Source: Demequina lignilytica (GTDB taxonomy: Bacteria > Actinomycetota > Actinomycetes > Actinomycetales > Demequinaceae). Taken from it: DNA of 64,000 bases. Shown one piece after another: positions 56,369-64,000 of this stretch; within the stretch, counting starts at the first letter, position 1; each line of letters opens with the position of its first letter. The notes under the pieces were generated by a model. The model saw nothing but the letters and a program-made list of their open reading frames with translations, ran no database searches and had not been told where the DNA came from. A program made the translations under genes and the position numbers. The stretch is taken from contig NZ_JAUHPX010000001.1 in the NCBI RefSeq assembly GCF_030418305.1, positions 620,001-684,000 on the forward strand, given 5' to 3'.

Positions 56369-58270
56369 TCAGGCGGTCGGCGGCTCCCCCGTCAGCGCCA
56401 GCGACCTGAGGAACGCGGCGAACTCGGGCTTGCCCTCCTCGGTGAGGTGCAGGCCGTCCTCGAGCCACGAGTCGTGCCCCGCGACGTAGCCGCGCCAATC
56501 GGCGAACACCACGTTGCCGTAGTCGGCGGCCACGCGCTCCATCGCCTCGTTCGACGGTTGGACGTACGCGAAGCGTGCCGTCGAGTCGACCAGCACCACC
56601 CGGTCGCGATCGGCGAGCTGGTCGAGCGTGTCGCGCAGCGCGCCCTCCTTGACCGGCCCGGCCGTGCCCATGTGCATGATCACCACGGGGCGCAAGGTGC
56701 CGGCGCGCTGCGCGTCGAGCACCGCGCCCATGATGTTGCCGGGCGACCGGTTGATGGCCGCGTCGACCGTCGATCCGGAGATCTCCGCCTTCAGCACCTC
56801 GGCAGACCACAGCGAGACCGAGTCGCCGTAGATGGCCACGTCCTCGGTGGTGACGGTCGGGGTGGACGATGCGGAGGCCGGGTCCCCGGACGACGTCGCC
56901 TCGGAGGTCTCCAGCGGGACCGACGACCGCGCGACCACGGGCTCGGCGGTGATCGCGACGGTGGAGCCGAGCGCGGTATCCGTCGCCTTCGGCACGCCCA
57001 CCGTGAACGACACCCCGACGATCAGCGCGAACGCGACCAGCACGCCGAACCCCGTGAGCAGGGAGCGCTGGTGCGCGACCAGGCCGTCGGTGCGCAGCCG
57101 CTGCCACCCGCGCCCGAGGGCGCCGTGGCGGATCGGCTCCTCGACCCACCGGTACGAGGCGGCGGCCACCACCAGGACCAGCGCGATGCGCATCGCCTCG
57201 ACCCACCAGCCGTGCCAGGGGATGTCCTGCCCCGGCCGCGTCACCAGGAAGATCGGCCAGTGCCAGAGGTAGATGCCGTAGGAGCGCTCGCCGATCCAGC
57301 GCAGGCCGCGGTGGTCGAGGAGCGTCCCGAGCGGCGACGCCGGGTGCGTCGCGACCGCGATGATCGCGGCCACGAGCATCGACACCAGAAGGAAGCCGCC
57401 GCGGTACAGCCAGGAGCTGTACTCGTGCGCGTCCACCAGGATCCAGGCGAGGAGGGCGAGGAGCGTCACGCCCATCAGCCCGAGGGCACCCCGGGCTCCG
57501 CCGGCGATGCGGGCGGACGCGCGCCCCGGCCGCCACAGCGCCGCCAGCACGGCGCCCATCAGCACGGACATGGCGTGGGTGTCGGTGCCGAAGTAGACGC
57601 GCGTCGGATCGGCGTCGAGGGGGAAGCCGTGCCGGATCGACATCACGGTCATCGCGACGGTGGACAGCACCGCGAGGGTCCCCGCCGTCGCCAGCAGCGC
57701 GAGCCGCACCGAGCTGCGGCGGGCACGCGCGATGCCCCACACCAGCGCCACCACGGCGGGCCACACCAGGTAGAACTGCTCCTCCACGGCGAGCGACCAC
57801 AGGTGCGCGAGCATGTTGCCGCGGCCGATGAGCTCGAAGTAGGACTGCTCCTGGGCGATGTACCACCAGTTCGACACATACAGCAGGGCCGCGGCGACGT
57901 TGCCGCGGAACCCCTCGATGGCGTCGCGGGCGACGGTCGCGGCGAGCAGGGCGCTGCCCGCGAGCATGAGCAGCAGCGCAGGCAGCAGTCGGCGGGCGCG
58001 ACGCAGGTAGAAGCGCCCGAAGCGGATCCGGCCGTGCCGGGAGCGCTCCGTCATGAGCAGGGTGGTGATGAGGAACCCCGAGATGACGAAGAACACGTCG
58101 ACGCCGAGGAAGCCGCCGGGCAGGGCGCCCGTCCCCAGGTGATAGACCACGACCGCGGCGACCGCGATCGCGCGAAGCCCGTCGAGCCCCCGGATGCGCA
58201 TCGGGGTCGACGAGTAGTCGTCCGCGGAGCCGCGATGGCGGCTGACCACGGGCGGTGCGGCGACGGCCAT
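56369..58270 (-). CDS. OatA-like acyltransferase with C-terminal SGNH domain
   Basis: Membrane protein of 633 residues. An Acyl_transf_3 domain with about ten helices (15-390) has RIRGLDGLRAIAVAAVVVYHLG, the catalytic-type SLAVEEQFYLVWP and SYGIYLWHWPIF. An outer SGNH hydrolase-like domain (about 470-633) has IYGDSVSLWS with the Ser and DGLHLTEEG with Asp/His. This is the layout of OatA and related enzymes that O-acetylate peptidoglycan or surface sugars. The linker is rich in Ser/Thr/Ala. The ATG at 58270 follows GGGAGGCGCC. Confidence 0.88.
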   Translation of the reverse strand: MAVAAPPVVSRHRGSADDYSSTPMRIRGLDGLRAIAVAAVVVYHLGTGALPGGFLGVDVFFVISGFLITTLLMTERSRHGRIRFGRFYLRRARRLLPALLLMLAGSALLAATVARDAIEGFRGNVAAALLYVSNWWYIAQEQSYFELIGRGNMLAHLWSLAVEEQFYLVWPAVVALVWGIARARRSSVRLALLATAGTLAVLSTVAMTVMSIRHGFPLDADPTRVYFGTDTHAMSVLMGAVLAALWRPGRASARIAGGARGALGLMGVTLLALLAWILVDAHEYSSWLYRGGFLLVSMLVAAIIAVATHPASPLGTLLDHRGLRWIGERSYGIYLWHWPIFLVTRPGQDIPWHGWWVEAMRIALVLVVAAASYRWVEEPIRHGALGRGWQRLRTDGLVAHQRSLLTGFGVLVAFALIVGVSFTVGVPKATDTALGSTVAITAEPVVARSSVPLETSEATSSGDPASASSTPTVTTEDVAIYGDSVSLWSAEVLKAEISGSTVDAAINRSPGNIMGAVLDAQRAGTLRPVVIMHMGTAGPVKEGALRDTLDQLADRDRVVLVDSTARFAYVQPSNEAMERVAADYGNVVFADWRGYVAGHDSWLEDGLHLTEEGKPEFAAFLRSLALTGEPPTA

Positions 58271-58388
58271 GGCGCCTCCCTTCACGGGTTCCGACGGCGT
58301 CAGGCTACGTCCGAGCAGGGACGATGCGTGGGAGCCGCGCGCACCGGCGTGCCAGACCGTGCTCTCCGCCACGCGTAGGGTCGTGACC

Positions 58389-58850
58389 ATGACGGAGGCG
58401 GTCGCGATCGTGGTGTTCGACGGCGACTGTGGGCTGTGCAACGGCTTCGTCGCCTGGCTGATCAGGCGCGATCGCCGAAGGCGGTTCCTGATCGCGGGCA
58501 GCGCGGGCGCTCCCGGGCGCGCCGTGCTCGAGGCTGGCGGGCTTCCCGCATCGATCGCGGCATCGTCGCTCGTGGTGTGGGACGGCAAGGCGGCAGCACT
58601 GCGATCCGATGCGGTGGCGAGGGTCACGGCAGGCCTGCCGTGGCCCTGGCGGGCGGGCATGGTCCTGCGCGCCGTCCCGCGGCGGATGCGCGACGCGGTC
58701 TACGACGCCGTCGCCCGTCGGCGTCCGCGCCGCCCGGCCGAGGACCCCGCCTGCGGCACGCCGCCGCCCGGGCTGGCCCAGGAATGGCGAAGCCGCCTCG
58801 CGTCCGTGGAGGACGCGAGGCGGCTCCCTCAGCTGTCGGCCGGCGCCTAG
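58389..58850 (+). CDS. DUF393 (DCC) thiol-oxidoreductase-like protein
   Basis: Protein of 153 residues with the DUF393 motif VVFDGDCGLCNGFVAWLIRRDRRRRF near the N-terminus; DxxCxxC resembles a thioredoxin-like dithiol. WPWRAGMVLRAVPRRMRDAVYDAVARRR is also typical. Redox function is suggested by the motif only. The ATG lies 7 nt after TAGGGT (58376-58381). Its last codons hold a perfect 15-bp hairpin, and its stop TAG overlaps the opposite-strand TAG of the anti-sigma-like gene in the shared tetramer CTAG. Confidence 0.8.
   Translation: MTEAVAIVVFDGDCGLCNGFVAWLIRRDRRRRFLIAGSAGAPGRAVLEAGGLPASIAASSLVVWDGKAAALRSDAVARVTAGLPWPWRAGMVLRAVPRRMRDAVYDAVARRRPRRPAEDPACGTPPPGLAQEWRSRLASVEDARRLPQLSAGA
58791..58825. 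terminator. Perfect hairpin at the end of convergent genes
   Basis: AGCCGCCTCGCGTCC (58791-58805), loop GTGGA and GGACGCGAGGCGGCT (58811-58825) form a perfect 15-bp stem lying inside the last codons of the DUF393 gene and just beyond the stop of the opposite gene. It could terminate or stabilise both messages. No T-run is present. Confidence 0.6.
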
Positions 58851-59722
58851 GGCTTGCCGGTCGTCTCGGGCTTGCCCGTGCTCTCGGGCTTCCCTGTGGT
58901 CTTCTCGGAGGAGCCTGCGGTGTCGGGCTTGCCCGGCGCCTTGCCGCTGTTGCCTGCCGTCTCGGGCTTGCCGGTGGTCTCGGGCTTGCCCGTGGACTTC
59001 TCGTCGGCCTCGTCGGCCTCGCTGGCCTCGTCCGTCGCCGCGGCGTCGTCCTCGACCGCCTGGTCCTCGGGGTCGACCCAGACGCCACGCGCGTGCTGCG
59101 AGACGCCCTGGCCGAACTCCTTGCCGGTGGAGTCGGTGGTGGCCATCCACTCGAGCATCGCGGCCACGCGCTCGTGGACCTCGGCGGAGGCCTCGGAGCC
59201 GTTCTCACGGATCTTCTCGGCGGCGGCCATGAGCGCGGCGGCGGAGCCCTCGTCGAGGTCCTCGTCCTCCTCGACGGCCTCGGCCAGGTGCTCGACGGCC
59301 TCCTCGACCTCGCCCTCCTCGGCGAGCTTCTCGGCCTCCTCACACGCCTCCTCGGTGCCGCCGTCCCCGATGCCCAGGTCCTCGAGGGCCTTGTCGACCG
59401 GGTACAGCAGGTCGCCGGGCGCCGCATCGTCCGCTGCGGCGGCGGTGCCGAGCAGACCCGCACCCACCAGCGCGCAGGCGCCCGCGATCGCGGCACGGAT
59501 GCGCCAGCGCGAAGGCGCCGCCGCGGGCACGGGGAGGGGGCCCGCGGCCCCCGCGGCGACAGCTGCGAGCACGGCGCCCGCGCGGGCGGCCTCGGAGCCG
59601 TCGGGCGCGATCGACAGCGCGCGGAGCGCGTCGACCGCGGGCGCGGCGTCCTGCAGGGCCTCGGGCGCGTTCCCTCGCAGGAGGCGCTCCGCGTCGCGGT
59701 CGGTGAAGTCGTTGCTCGTCAT
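58847..59722 (-). CDS. DUF5667-type membrane protein, probable partner of the ECF sigma factor
   Basis: Protein of 291 residues. The cytoplasmic N-terminus (1-70) begins TSNDFTDRDAERLLRG. One membrane helix lies near 75-97 (IRAAIAGACALVGAGLLGTAAAA), followed by the DUF5667 sequence AAPGDLLYPVDKALEDLGIG and a long acidic outer region. The last about 55 residues are repeats of TGKPET/TAG. The position 31 bp after an ECF sigma gene suggests an anti-sigma or sensor role. This is context, not proof. Confidence 0.65.
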   Translation of the reverse strand: MTSNDFTDRDAERLLRGNAPEALQDAAPAVDALRALSIAPDGSEAARAGAVLAAVAAGAAGPLPVPAAAPSRWRIRAAIAGACALVGAGLLGTAAAADDAAPGDLLYPVDKALEDLGIGDGGTEEACEEAEKLAEEGEVEEAVEHLAEAVEEDEDLDEGSAAALMAAAEKIRENGSEASAEVHERVAAMLEWMATTDSTGKEFGQGVSQHARGVWVDPEDQAVEDDAAATDEASEADEADEKSTGKPETTGKPETAGNSGKAPGKPDTAGSSEKTTGKPESTGKPETTGKP

Positions 59723-59753
59723 GCCTGTGTCATCGCACGAGCGGCCGGAAAGG

Positions 59754-60305
59754 TTACATCCGCCGCGCGAGCCGCACGCGGAGCGACTGGAGCGCCCGAT
59801 GCTGCGACACCTTCACCGCGGACTCGCTCTTGCCCATCACCTCCGCGGTCTCACGCACCGAGAGCTCGCCGACCACGCGCAGGAGCAGGATCTCCCGCTG
59901 GTCCCGGCTCAGGCCCTCGAGCAGCGCGGCCGCCGCCTTGGCCTCGTCACGCAGGAGCGCCTGCTGCTCCGCCGAGGGGACCGTCTCGCGCATGAGCCGG
60001 TCATCGGGCTCGCCCGACGTCACCTGCGGCCGCCGGCCAGCCTTGCGATGCGCATCGACCATCCGACGATGCGCGATCGAGAACACCCACGCGCGGAAGT
60101 CCGCCTCGTCGCCCTTGAACGACGAGAGGCCGCGCGCGATGTGGAGGAAGGTGTCCGCCGCCTCGTCCTCCGGGTCCGGAGAGCCCCGACCCGCGAGGTA
60201 GCCGCGCACCGGCCCGGCGAGGTCCTGGTAGAGGCGCGTCCACGCCCACTCCTCGCCGGTGCGCGCGGCCGCGAGCACGCCGTCGAAGGCGGCGCCGAGC
60301 GTCAC
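59754..60305 (-). CDS. ECF-type RNA polymerase sigma factor
   Basis: Sigma factor of 183 residues. Region 2 contains DPEDEAADTFLHIARGLSSF and FRAWVFSIAHRRMVDAHRK; region 4 has LSRDQREILLLRVVGELSVRETAEVMGKSESAVKVSQHRALQSLR. It would direct transcription of a stress or envelope regulon; its target promoter is not identifiable here. The GTG at 60305 has GGAG 7 nt upstream, but that site lies in the 3' arm of a 10-bp hairpin. It also overlaps the stop of a 20-codon leader ORF (GTGA). The next gene probably controls its activity. Confidence 0.88.
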   Translation of the reverse strand: MTLGAAFDGVLAAARTGEEWAWTRLYQDLAGPVRGYLAGRGSPDPEDEAADTFLHIARGLSSFKGDEADFRAWVFSIAHRRMVDAHRKAGRRPQVTSGEPDDRLMRETVPSAEQQALLRDEAKAAAALLEGLSRDQREILLLRVVGELSVRETAEVMGKSESAVKVSQHRALQSLRVRLARRM

Positions 60306-60364
60306 GCGCGCGCTCCTCGGGAGCGCGCGGAGCGGCGAGCCGCACGGGAGAGGGGGGCGTGCAT
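60302..60364 (-). CDS. Putative 20-residue leader peptide upstream of the sigma gene
   Basis: A short ORF starting at ATG 60364, with the -10 box TACCGT (complement of 60372-60377) 7 nt upstream, the same geometry as the leaderless starts in this window. It encodes 20 residues (MHAPLSRAARRS...) rich in Arg and Ala and ends in TGA overlapping the sigma GTG as GTGA. It would let ribosomes open the hairpin over the sigma ribosome site. It is too short for coding statistics. Confidence 0.45.
   Translation of the reverse strand: MHAPLSRAARRSARSRGARA
60307..60329 (-). promoter_or_regulatory. Hairpin hiding the sigma-factor ribosome site
   Basis: CGCGCGCTCC (60307-60316) and GGAGCGCGCG (60320-60329) form a 10-bp G/C-only-plus-one-A/T stem with loop TCG. 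In the mRNA the 3' arm contains GGAG just before the GTG at 60305. Translation would need unfolding, for example by ribosomes on the leader ORF. Confidence 0.55.
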
Positions 60365-60448
60365 GGCGGCGACGGTAGCACCGGCTCCAGCGCGACGCGC
60401 AAACCGACGCGGGCACGGCGCCGGTCCGGAACCTGCCGGAAAGCACGA

Positions 60449-60476
60449 AACTCCCCGCCGCTGACGGCGAGGAGTT
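60449..60476 (-). terminator. Terminator of the tRNA-Glu transcript
   Basis: AACTCCCCGCCG (60449-60460) pairs with CGGCGAGGAGTT (60465-60476), 12 bp with one mismatch and loop CTGA, 7 bp after the tRNA 3' end. Confidence 0.75.
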
Positions 60477-60483
60477 CGATGAG

Positions 60484-60556
60484 TAGCCCCGACGGGATTC
60501 GAACCCGCGCTACCGCCTTGAGAGGGCGGCGTGCTAGGCCGCTACACAACGGGGCC
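60484..60556 (-). tRNA. tRNA-Glu (anticodon CTC)
   Basis: A 73-nt cloverleaf: acceptor GGCCCCG with CGGGGCT, D stem GTGT/GCAC, anticodon stem CCGCC/GGCGG with loop CTCTCAA (anticodon CTC), T arm GCGGG-TTCGAAT-CCCGT, discriminator A. CCA is not encoded. Confidence 0.97.
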
Positions 60557-60892
60557 CTAGCTGCTCCGGCTGCCGTTTCGGGCGGCTGGCGCGAGATAAA
60601 ACTGTACACGACCGCGAGCCGATTCCAAAATCCGCTCGAGCGCCGCTCTCCACGCCCGCGGCTCGCCCACGGTCGGCCCCTCCATCCTCGCATCGGGAAC
60701 GGAGCCTGAGGGACGCGCGCCGCCGGGAACCGCATCGCAGGGGAGGCTCAGCGTCCGCGATCGCGGCGTGCCCACGCTCAGCCTCCCCTGCCGGGCCGAG
60801 GGGGCGCGAGATCGACCGTGAGACTCCCCGACCGGACCGGGGAACGCGCGTTCCGATGTGCCGGGCAAGCCCTCCCCCCGGCCGGGTGATCC
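60557..60892. other. Non-coding region rich in palindromes before clpB
   Basis: No convincing gene in 336 bp; a 103-codon open frame on the minus strand runs through the palindromes and has no ribosome site. Arms GCAGGGGAGGCTCAGCGT (60737-60754) and ACGCTCAGCCTCCCCTGC (60774-60791) pair over 17 of 18 bases, with CCGCGATCGCGG (60755-60766) inside the loop. GGAACGCGCGTTCC (60841-60854) is a second perfect palindrome. The tRNA-Glu promoter must also lie here. Confidence 0.6.
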
Positions 60893-60940
60893 TTGCGCAT
60901 CGGCTGGGCGTTATGTAAAGTTGAGTGCAGGCGGCTCAAC
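60893..60940 (+). promoter_or_regulatory. clpB promoter with HspR HAIR element
   Basis: TTGCGC (60893-60898), a 17-bp spacer and TAAAGT (60916-60921) form the promoter. GTTGAGT-N7-GCTCAAC (60920-60940) matches the HAIR consensus CTTGAGT-N7-ACTCAAG in 10 of 14 arm positions and overlaps the -10 end and start site, where HspR would repress until heat shock. Confidence 0.8.
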
Positions 60941-60975
60941 CCCGTAGTCGTACAGTGCTTTACCAGGAGGTTCCC

Positions 60976-63129
60976 ATGACCGCTCAGCCCTACGCCCCTG
61001 ACCAGCAGGAGCAGCAGAGCGCTCTTCAGCAGTTCGGCCAGGATTTCACCGCGCTGGCCGAGCAGGGCGCTCTCGACCCCGTCATCGGACGCGACGAGGA
61101 GATCCGACGCGTCATGCAGGTGCTCACGCGCCGCACCAAGAACAACGCCGTCCTCATCGGCGAGCCCGGCGTCGGCAAGACCGCGATCGTCGAGGGCCTC
61201 GCCCAGCGCATCGTCGCCGGGGACGTCCCCTCCTCCCTCAAGGACCGTCGCGTGATCGAGATCGCCATGAGCTCGCTCGTGGCGGGCGCCGCGTTCCGCG
61301 GCCAGTTCGAGGAGCGCCTCAAGGGCATCCTCAAGGAGGTCGAGGAGTCCGAGGGCCGGATCATCCTGTTCGTCGACGAGCTCCACACCATCGTGGGCGC
61401 CGGCAAGGCGGAGGGCTCCGTCGACGCGGGCAACATCCTCAAGCCGATGCTCGCGCGCGGCAAGCTCCGCATGATCGGCGCCACCACGCTGAACGAGTAC
61501 CGCGAGCACGTCGAGACCGACTCCGCCCTGGAGCGCCGCTTCCAGCCCGTCTACGTGGGCGAGCCCAGCATCGAGGACACCGTCGCGATCCTGCGCGGAC
61601 TGCAGGAGAAGTACGAGGTCCACCACGGCGTGAAGATCACCGACGAGGCGATCGTGCAGTCGGCGAAGCTGTCCGACCGCTACATCACCGAGCGCTTCCT
61701 GCCCGACAAGGCGGTCGACCTGATCGACGAGGCCACCTCGGCCCTCAAGATGCAGCTCGACTCCATGCCGATCGAGCTCGACCGCGCGCGTCGCCGCATC
61801 ATGCAGCTGGAGATCGAGCGCACCCAGGTGGCGAAGGACAAGTCCGAGCACGCCAAGGCGCGCCGCGAGGAGATCGACCGCGACATCACCCGCCTCAAGG
61901 AGGACTCCGACCGCCTCAACATGCGGTGGGCACGCGAGAAGGACCTGATCGTCCGCGTCTCGACCGCCACGGAGCGGCTCGAGTCCCTGCGCGGCGACCT
62001 CGAGCGCGCCGAGCGCATGGGCGAGCTGGAGAGGGCCGGGCGCATCCGCTACGGCCTCATGCCCGCCGCCGAGAAGGAGATCGCGGCGGCGCGCGCCGAG
62101 CTCGACGCCATCCCCGCCGAGGAGCGCATGCTCCGCGAGGAGGTGACCGGCGAGGACATCGCGGGCGTGGTCGCCAAGTGGACGGGCGTGCCGGTCGAGA
62201 AGCTGCTGACGGACGAGTCGAGCAAGCTCGGCCACCTGGAGGACCGGCTCCACGAGCGCGTGGTCGGCCAGCACCGCGCGATCGCCTCGGTGGCCGACGC
62301 GATCCGTCGCGCCCGCGCGGGCATCTCGGACGCGAACCGGCCGATCGGCTCGTTCCTGTTCCTCGGCCCCACCGGAGTCGGCAAGACCGAGCTGGCGCGG
62401 GCGCTCGCCGAGCAGCTGTTCGACGACGAGCGCGCCATGATCCGCATCGACATGTCCGAGTACATGGAGAGCCACGCGGTCAGCCGCCTCATCGGCTCCC
62501 CTCCCGGCTACGTCGGCTACGACCAGGGCGGCCAGCTCACGGAGGCCGTCCGCCGGCGCCCGTACAGCATCGTCCTGTTCGACGAGGTCGAGAAGGCCCA
62601 CCCGGATGTGTGGAACGTGCTGCTGCAGGTGCTGGACGACGGCCGCCTGACCGACGGCCGTGGCCGGACGGTCAACTTCACCAACACCATCATCGTGATG
62701 ACGTCGAACCTGGGCTCGGACATCGTCCTGGCCTGGGACGGCGAGGACCGGGCGGCGCTCGAGGACGACCTGCGGGCGGTGCTGCGGCGCGCCTTCCGGC
62801 CGGAGTTCCTCAACCGGCTCGACGACGTGGTGGTCTTCGACCGCATCGACCCCGCCGCCATGGACGGGATCGTCGCGACGGAGCTCGCCAAGACCATCGC
62901 GCGCCTCGCGGAGAGCAAGGACATCGCGCTGACGGTGGACGATGCGCTGCGCGCCTCGCTCGCCGCGGACGGCTTCGACCCGCAGTTCGGGGCGCGGCCG
63001 CTCAAGCGGCTGATCCAGTCGCGGCTGCTCAACGAGCTCGCCAAGGAGATCGTCGACGGCCGGGTCGGCGAGGGCGACGCGGTGACCGCCGGCTGGGACG
63101 GCGAGCGCGTGACGCTGACAGTCGCCTGA
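60976..63129 (+). CDS. clpB: ClpB-type disaggregase lacking the N-terminal domain
   Basis: Hsp100 ATPase of 717 residues that pulls apart protein aggregates with DnaK. NBD1 has Walker [14 protein letters not shown] (about 61-69) and [14 protein letters not shown] full-length coiled-coil M domain (about 265-400; [39 protein letters not shown]) identifies ClpB rather than ClpC. NBD2 has [16 protein letters not shown] (about 463) and ends in [11 protein letters not shown]. Residue 1 falls in the linker before NBD1, so the about 150-residue Clp-N domain is absent, as in the short ClpB form made elsewhere by internal initiation. AGGAGG precedes the ATG. Confidence 0.92.
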   Translation: MTAQPYAPDQQEQQSALQQFGQDFTALAEQGALDPVIGRDEEIRRVMQVLTRRTKNNAVLIGEPGVGKTAIVEGLAQRIVAGDVPSSLKDRRVIEIAMSSLVAGAAFRGQFEERLKGILKEVEESEGRIILFVDELHTIVGAGKAEGSVDAGNILKPMLARGKLRMIGATTLNEYREHVETDSALERRFQPVYVGEPSIEDTVAILRGLQEKYEVHHGVKITDEAIVQSAKLSDRYITERFLPDKAVDLIDEATSALKMQLDSMPIELDRARRRIMQLEIERTQVAKDKSEHAKARREEIDRDITRLKEDSDRLNMRWAREKDLIVRVSTATERLESLRGDLERAERMGELERAGRIRYGLMPAAEKEIAAARAELDAIPAEERMLREEVTGEDIAGVVAKWTGVPVEKLLTDESSKLGHLEDRLHERVVGQHRAIASVADAIRRARAGISDANRPIGSFLFLGPTGVGKTELARALAEQLFDDERAMIRIDMSEYMESHAVSRLIGSPPGYVGYDQGGQLTEAVRRRPYSIVLFDEVEKAHPDVWNVLLQVLDDGRLTDGRGRTVNFTNTIIVMTSNLGSDIVLAWDGEDRAALEDDLRAVLRRAFRPEFLNRLDDVVVFDRIDPAAMDGIVATELAKTIARLAESKDIALTVDDALRASLAADGFDPQFGARPLKRLIQSRLLNELAKEIVDGRVGEGDAVTAGWDGERVTLTVA

Positions 63130-63143
63130 CCACCCCCGACAAC

Positions 63144-63177
63144 GACAGAGGGCCCGCCGTCAGGCGGGCCCTCTGTC
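63144..63177. terminator. Bidirectional terminator between clpB and tRNA-Gln
   Basis: GACAGAGGGCCCGCC (63144-63158) and GGCGGGCCCTCTGTC (63163-63177) form a perfect 15-bp stem with loop GTCA between the convergent clpB and tRNA-Gln. Confidence 0.9.
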
Positions 63178-63184
63178 ATGAAAG

Positions 63185-63256
63185 CTGGGCTACAAGGATT
63201 CGAACCTCAACTAACTGAACCAGAATCAGTCGTGCTGCCAGTTACACCATAGCCCA
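63185..63256 (-). tRNA. tRNA-Gln (anticodon CTG)
   Basis: A 72-nt cloverleaf: acceptor TGGGCTA with TAGCCCA, anticodon stem ACTGA/TCAGT with loop TTCTGGT (anticodon CTG), T arm GAGG-TTCGAAT-CCTT, discriminator G. CCA is not encoded. It shares its terminator with clpB. Confidence 0.96.
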
Positions 63257-63319
63257 TCAGGTTCTTGCCGAACCGAGGTACCACTGTACCCGAGACCGAG
63301 CCCGAAACCAAACCGGCCG

Positions 63320-63778
63320 CTACCCGGCGGGGGCGATGCTGTCGAGCACAGCGACACCGGCGGAGTCCGCGTCGCAGCGCTTCCCCTGGCGCCCGAAGTA
63401 GGTGTCGTCGTGCGCGCCGCCGGGCAGGTCGGCGAGCACGGCGAGGGTCCCCGTCCCGCGGATCGGATCGCCCGGCAGGTACGTCTCCGCGTCGACCACC
63501 ACTCCCCCGCCGCCTCCCGGAGCTGCGCCCGGCGGCCACACGATCCACGGCATCGTCCCGTCTCCGCGATCGAGCATGAGGCAGCCGTCGTCGAGCGCCG
63601 TCACGGTGCCCGCGAACTCGAGGCGCGCGCCGGGGATCTCACCCACCGAGGACTGCCGGACCACGTAGCCCGCCTCGCCGTCGTCGTCTCCGTCCGAGCA
63701 GCCGACGAGCAGCGAGGCGGCGAGCAGCAGCGAGGGGGCCGCCACACGGGCCGGCGACCAGCTCCGACGGTCACCCAT
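63320..63778 (-). CDS. Small lipoprotein, downstream member of a tandem pair
   Basis: Predicted lipoprotein of 152 residues with a signal peptide ending in LLVGCSDG (Cys at 27). The mature part has no named family. It includes LEFAGTVTALDDGCLMLDRGDGTMPWIVWPPGA, a Gly-rich loop, GDPIRGTGTLAVLADLP, DDTYFGRQGKRCDADSAGVAVLD and two Cys that may pair. The 3' half closely matches the partial upstream gene, so the two are tandem duplicates. ATG at 63778 or 63784 is possible; both overlap the upstream stop. Confidence 0.7.
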   Translation of the reverse strand: MGDRRSWSPARVAAPSLLLAASLLVGCSDGDDDGEAGYVVRQSSVGEIPGARLEFAGTVTALDDGCLMLDRGDGTMPWIVWPPGAAPGGGGGVVVDAETYLPGDPIRGTGTLAVLADLPGGAHDDTYFGRQGKRCDADSAGVAVLDSIAPAG

Positions 63779-64000
63779 CCGCATGCTCGAGCCAGTCGAG
63801 GACGGCGACCCCTGCCTCGTCCGCGTCGCAGAAGGCCCCGAAGCTCGAGAAGTAGCTGTCGGCGTTCGACCCGTCCGGCAACTCTCCGAGGGACACGAGC
63901 GCCCCCACCCCCGTGATCGCGTCGCCGTCGCCGAACTCCTGTCCACCCGAGAGCACGACGTCGCCGGAGTCGCCCTGCTCCGCATCCGGGGGCCACACGA
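63771..64000 (-). CDS. Related protein, upstream member of a tandem pair (5' end outside window)
   Basis: C-terminal 76 or so residues of a protein related to the next gene. VWPPDAEQG, GDAITGVGALVSLGELPDGSNADSYF and FCDADEAGVAVLDWLEHADG line up with VWPPGAAPG, GDPIRGTGTLAVLADLPGGAHDDTYF and RCDADSAGVAVLD of the downstream protein. The frame is open to the window edge and the alignment continues past it, so the GTG at 63998 is not the start. Function is unknown. Confidence 0.65.
   Translation of the reverse strand, partial: VWPPDAEQGDSGDVVLSGGQEFGDGDAITGVGALVSLGELPDGSNADSYFSSFGAFCDADEAGVAVLDWLEHADG

Noticed and set aside
60557..60868. A 103-codon open frame on the minus strand before clpB
   Set aside because: No ribosome site, no recognisable domain, and it runs through several palindromes; treated as non-coding.

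Overview
The window is about 72% G+C by eye, uses many GTG starts, and carries gene orders typical of Actinomycetota: rne-rplU-rpmA-obg-proB/proA-nadD-rsfS, ddl-gpsA-plsC-murA-leuD-leuC with a divergent IclR regulator, and fakA-recG-rsmD-coaD-DUF177-rpmF-rnc-mutM. It looks like a chromosomal segment of a free-living member of the Micrococcales (Cellulomonas/Demequina-like). That placement rests on gene order and protein style, not on a marker gene. No phage, integron, CRISPR array or insertion sequence is visible.

Layout. 1-10.5 kb is accessory metabolism: the end of an MFS exporter, a secreted GH43 arabinanase-like lipoprotein, a HAD phosphatase, a NUDIX hydrolase, an SGNH esterase, a 3-ketosteroid-dehydrogenase-like flavoprotein behind two identical operators, a YtrA-type GntR/DUF1648 pair, and a coupled aldehyde dehydrogenase/SDR pair. 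10.5-25 kb is a conserved housekeeping block on the minus strand: tRNA-Ala, two histidine phosphatases, rsfS, an EP-repeat tail-anchored protein, nadD, a 48-residue membrane protein, proA, a P-type ATPase, proB, obg, rpmA, rplU and a frameshifted rne. 25-33.5 kb is a bd-oxidase module, cydABDC, overlapping a GAF-GAF histidine kinase and convergent with a NarL-type response regulator. A DosR-box-like palindrome lies upstream of cydA. 33.5-56.4 kb holds DNA repair, ribosome, cell-wall and leucine genes. 56.4-64 kb holds an O-acyltransferase, a DUF393 protein, an ECF sigma/DUF5667 pair with a leader ORF, tRNA-Glu, a ClpB lacking its N domain behind a HAIR element, tRNA-Gln, and two tandem related lipoprotein-type genes cut by the window end.

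How it works together. Many genes start 6-8 nt after a TANNNT -10 box, so leaderless mRNAs seem common, while downstream genes are joined by ATGA/GTGA overlaps. Strong hairpins separate convergent units. The least explained signals are (i) the 9-mer GGACGATGC, counted by eye about 32 times on both strands, in all reading frames and in intergenic DNA; (ii) two dispersed copies of a roughly 100-bp imperfect palindrome; (iii) the putative haem/redox two-component control of cydABDC.
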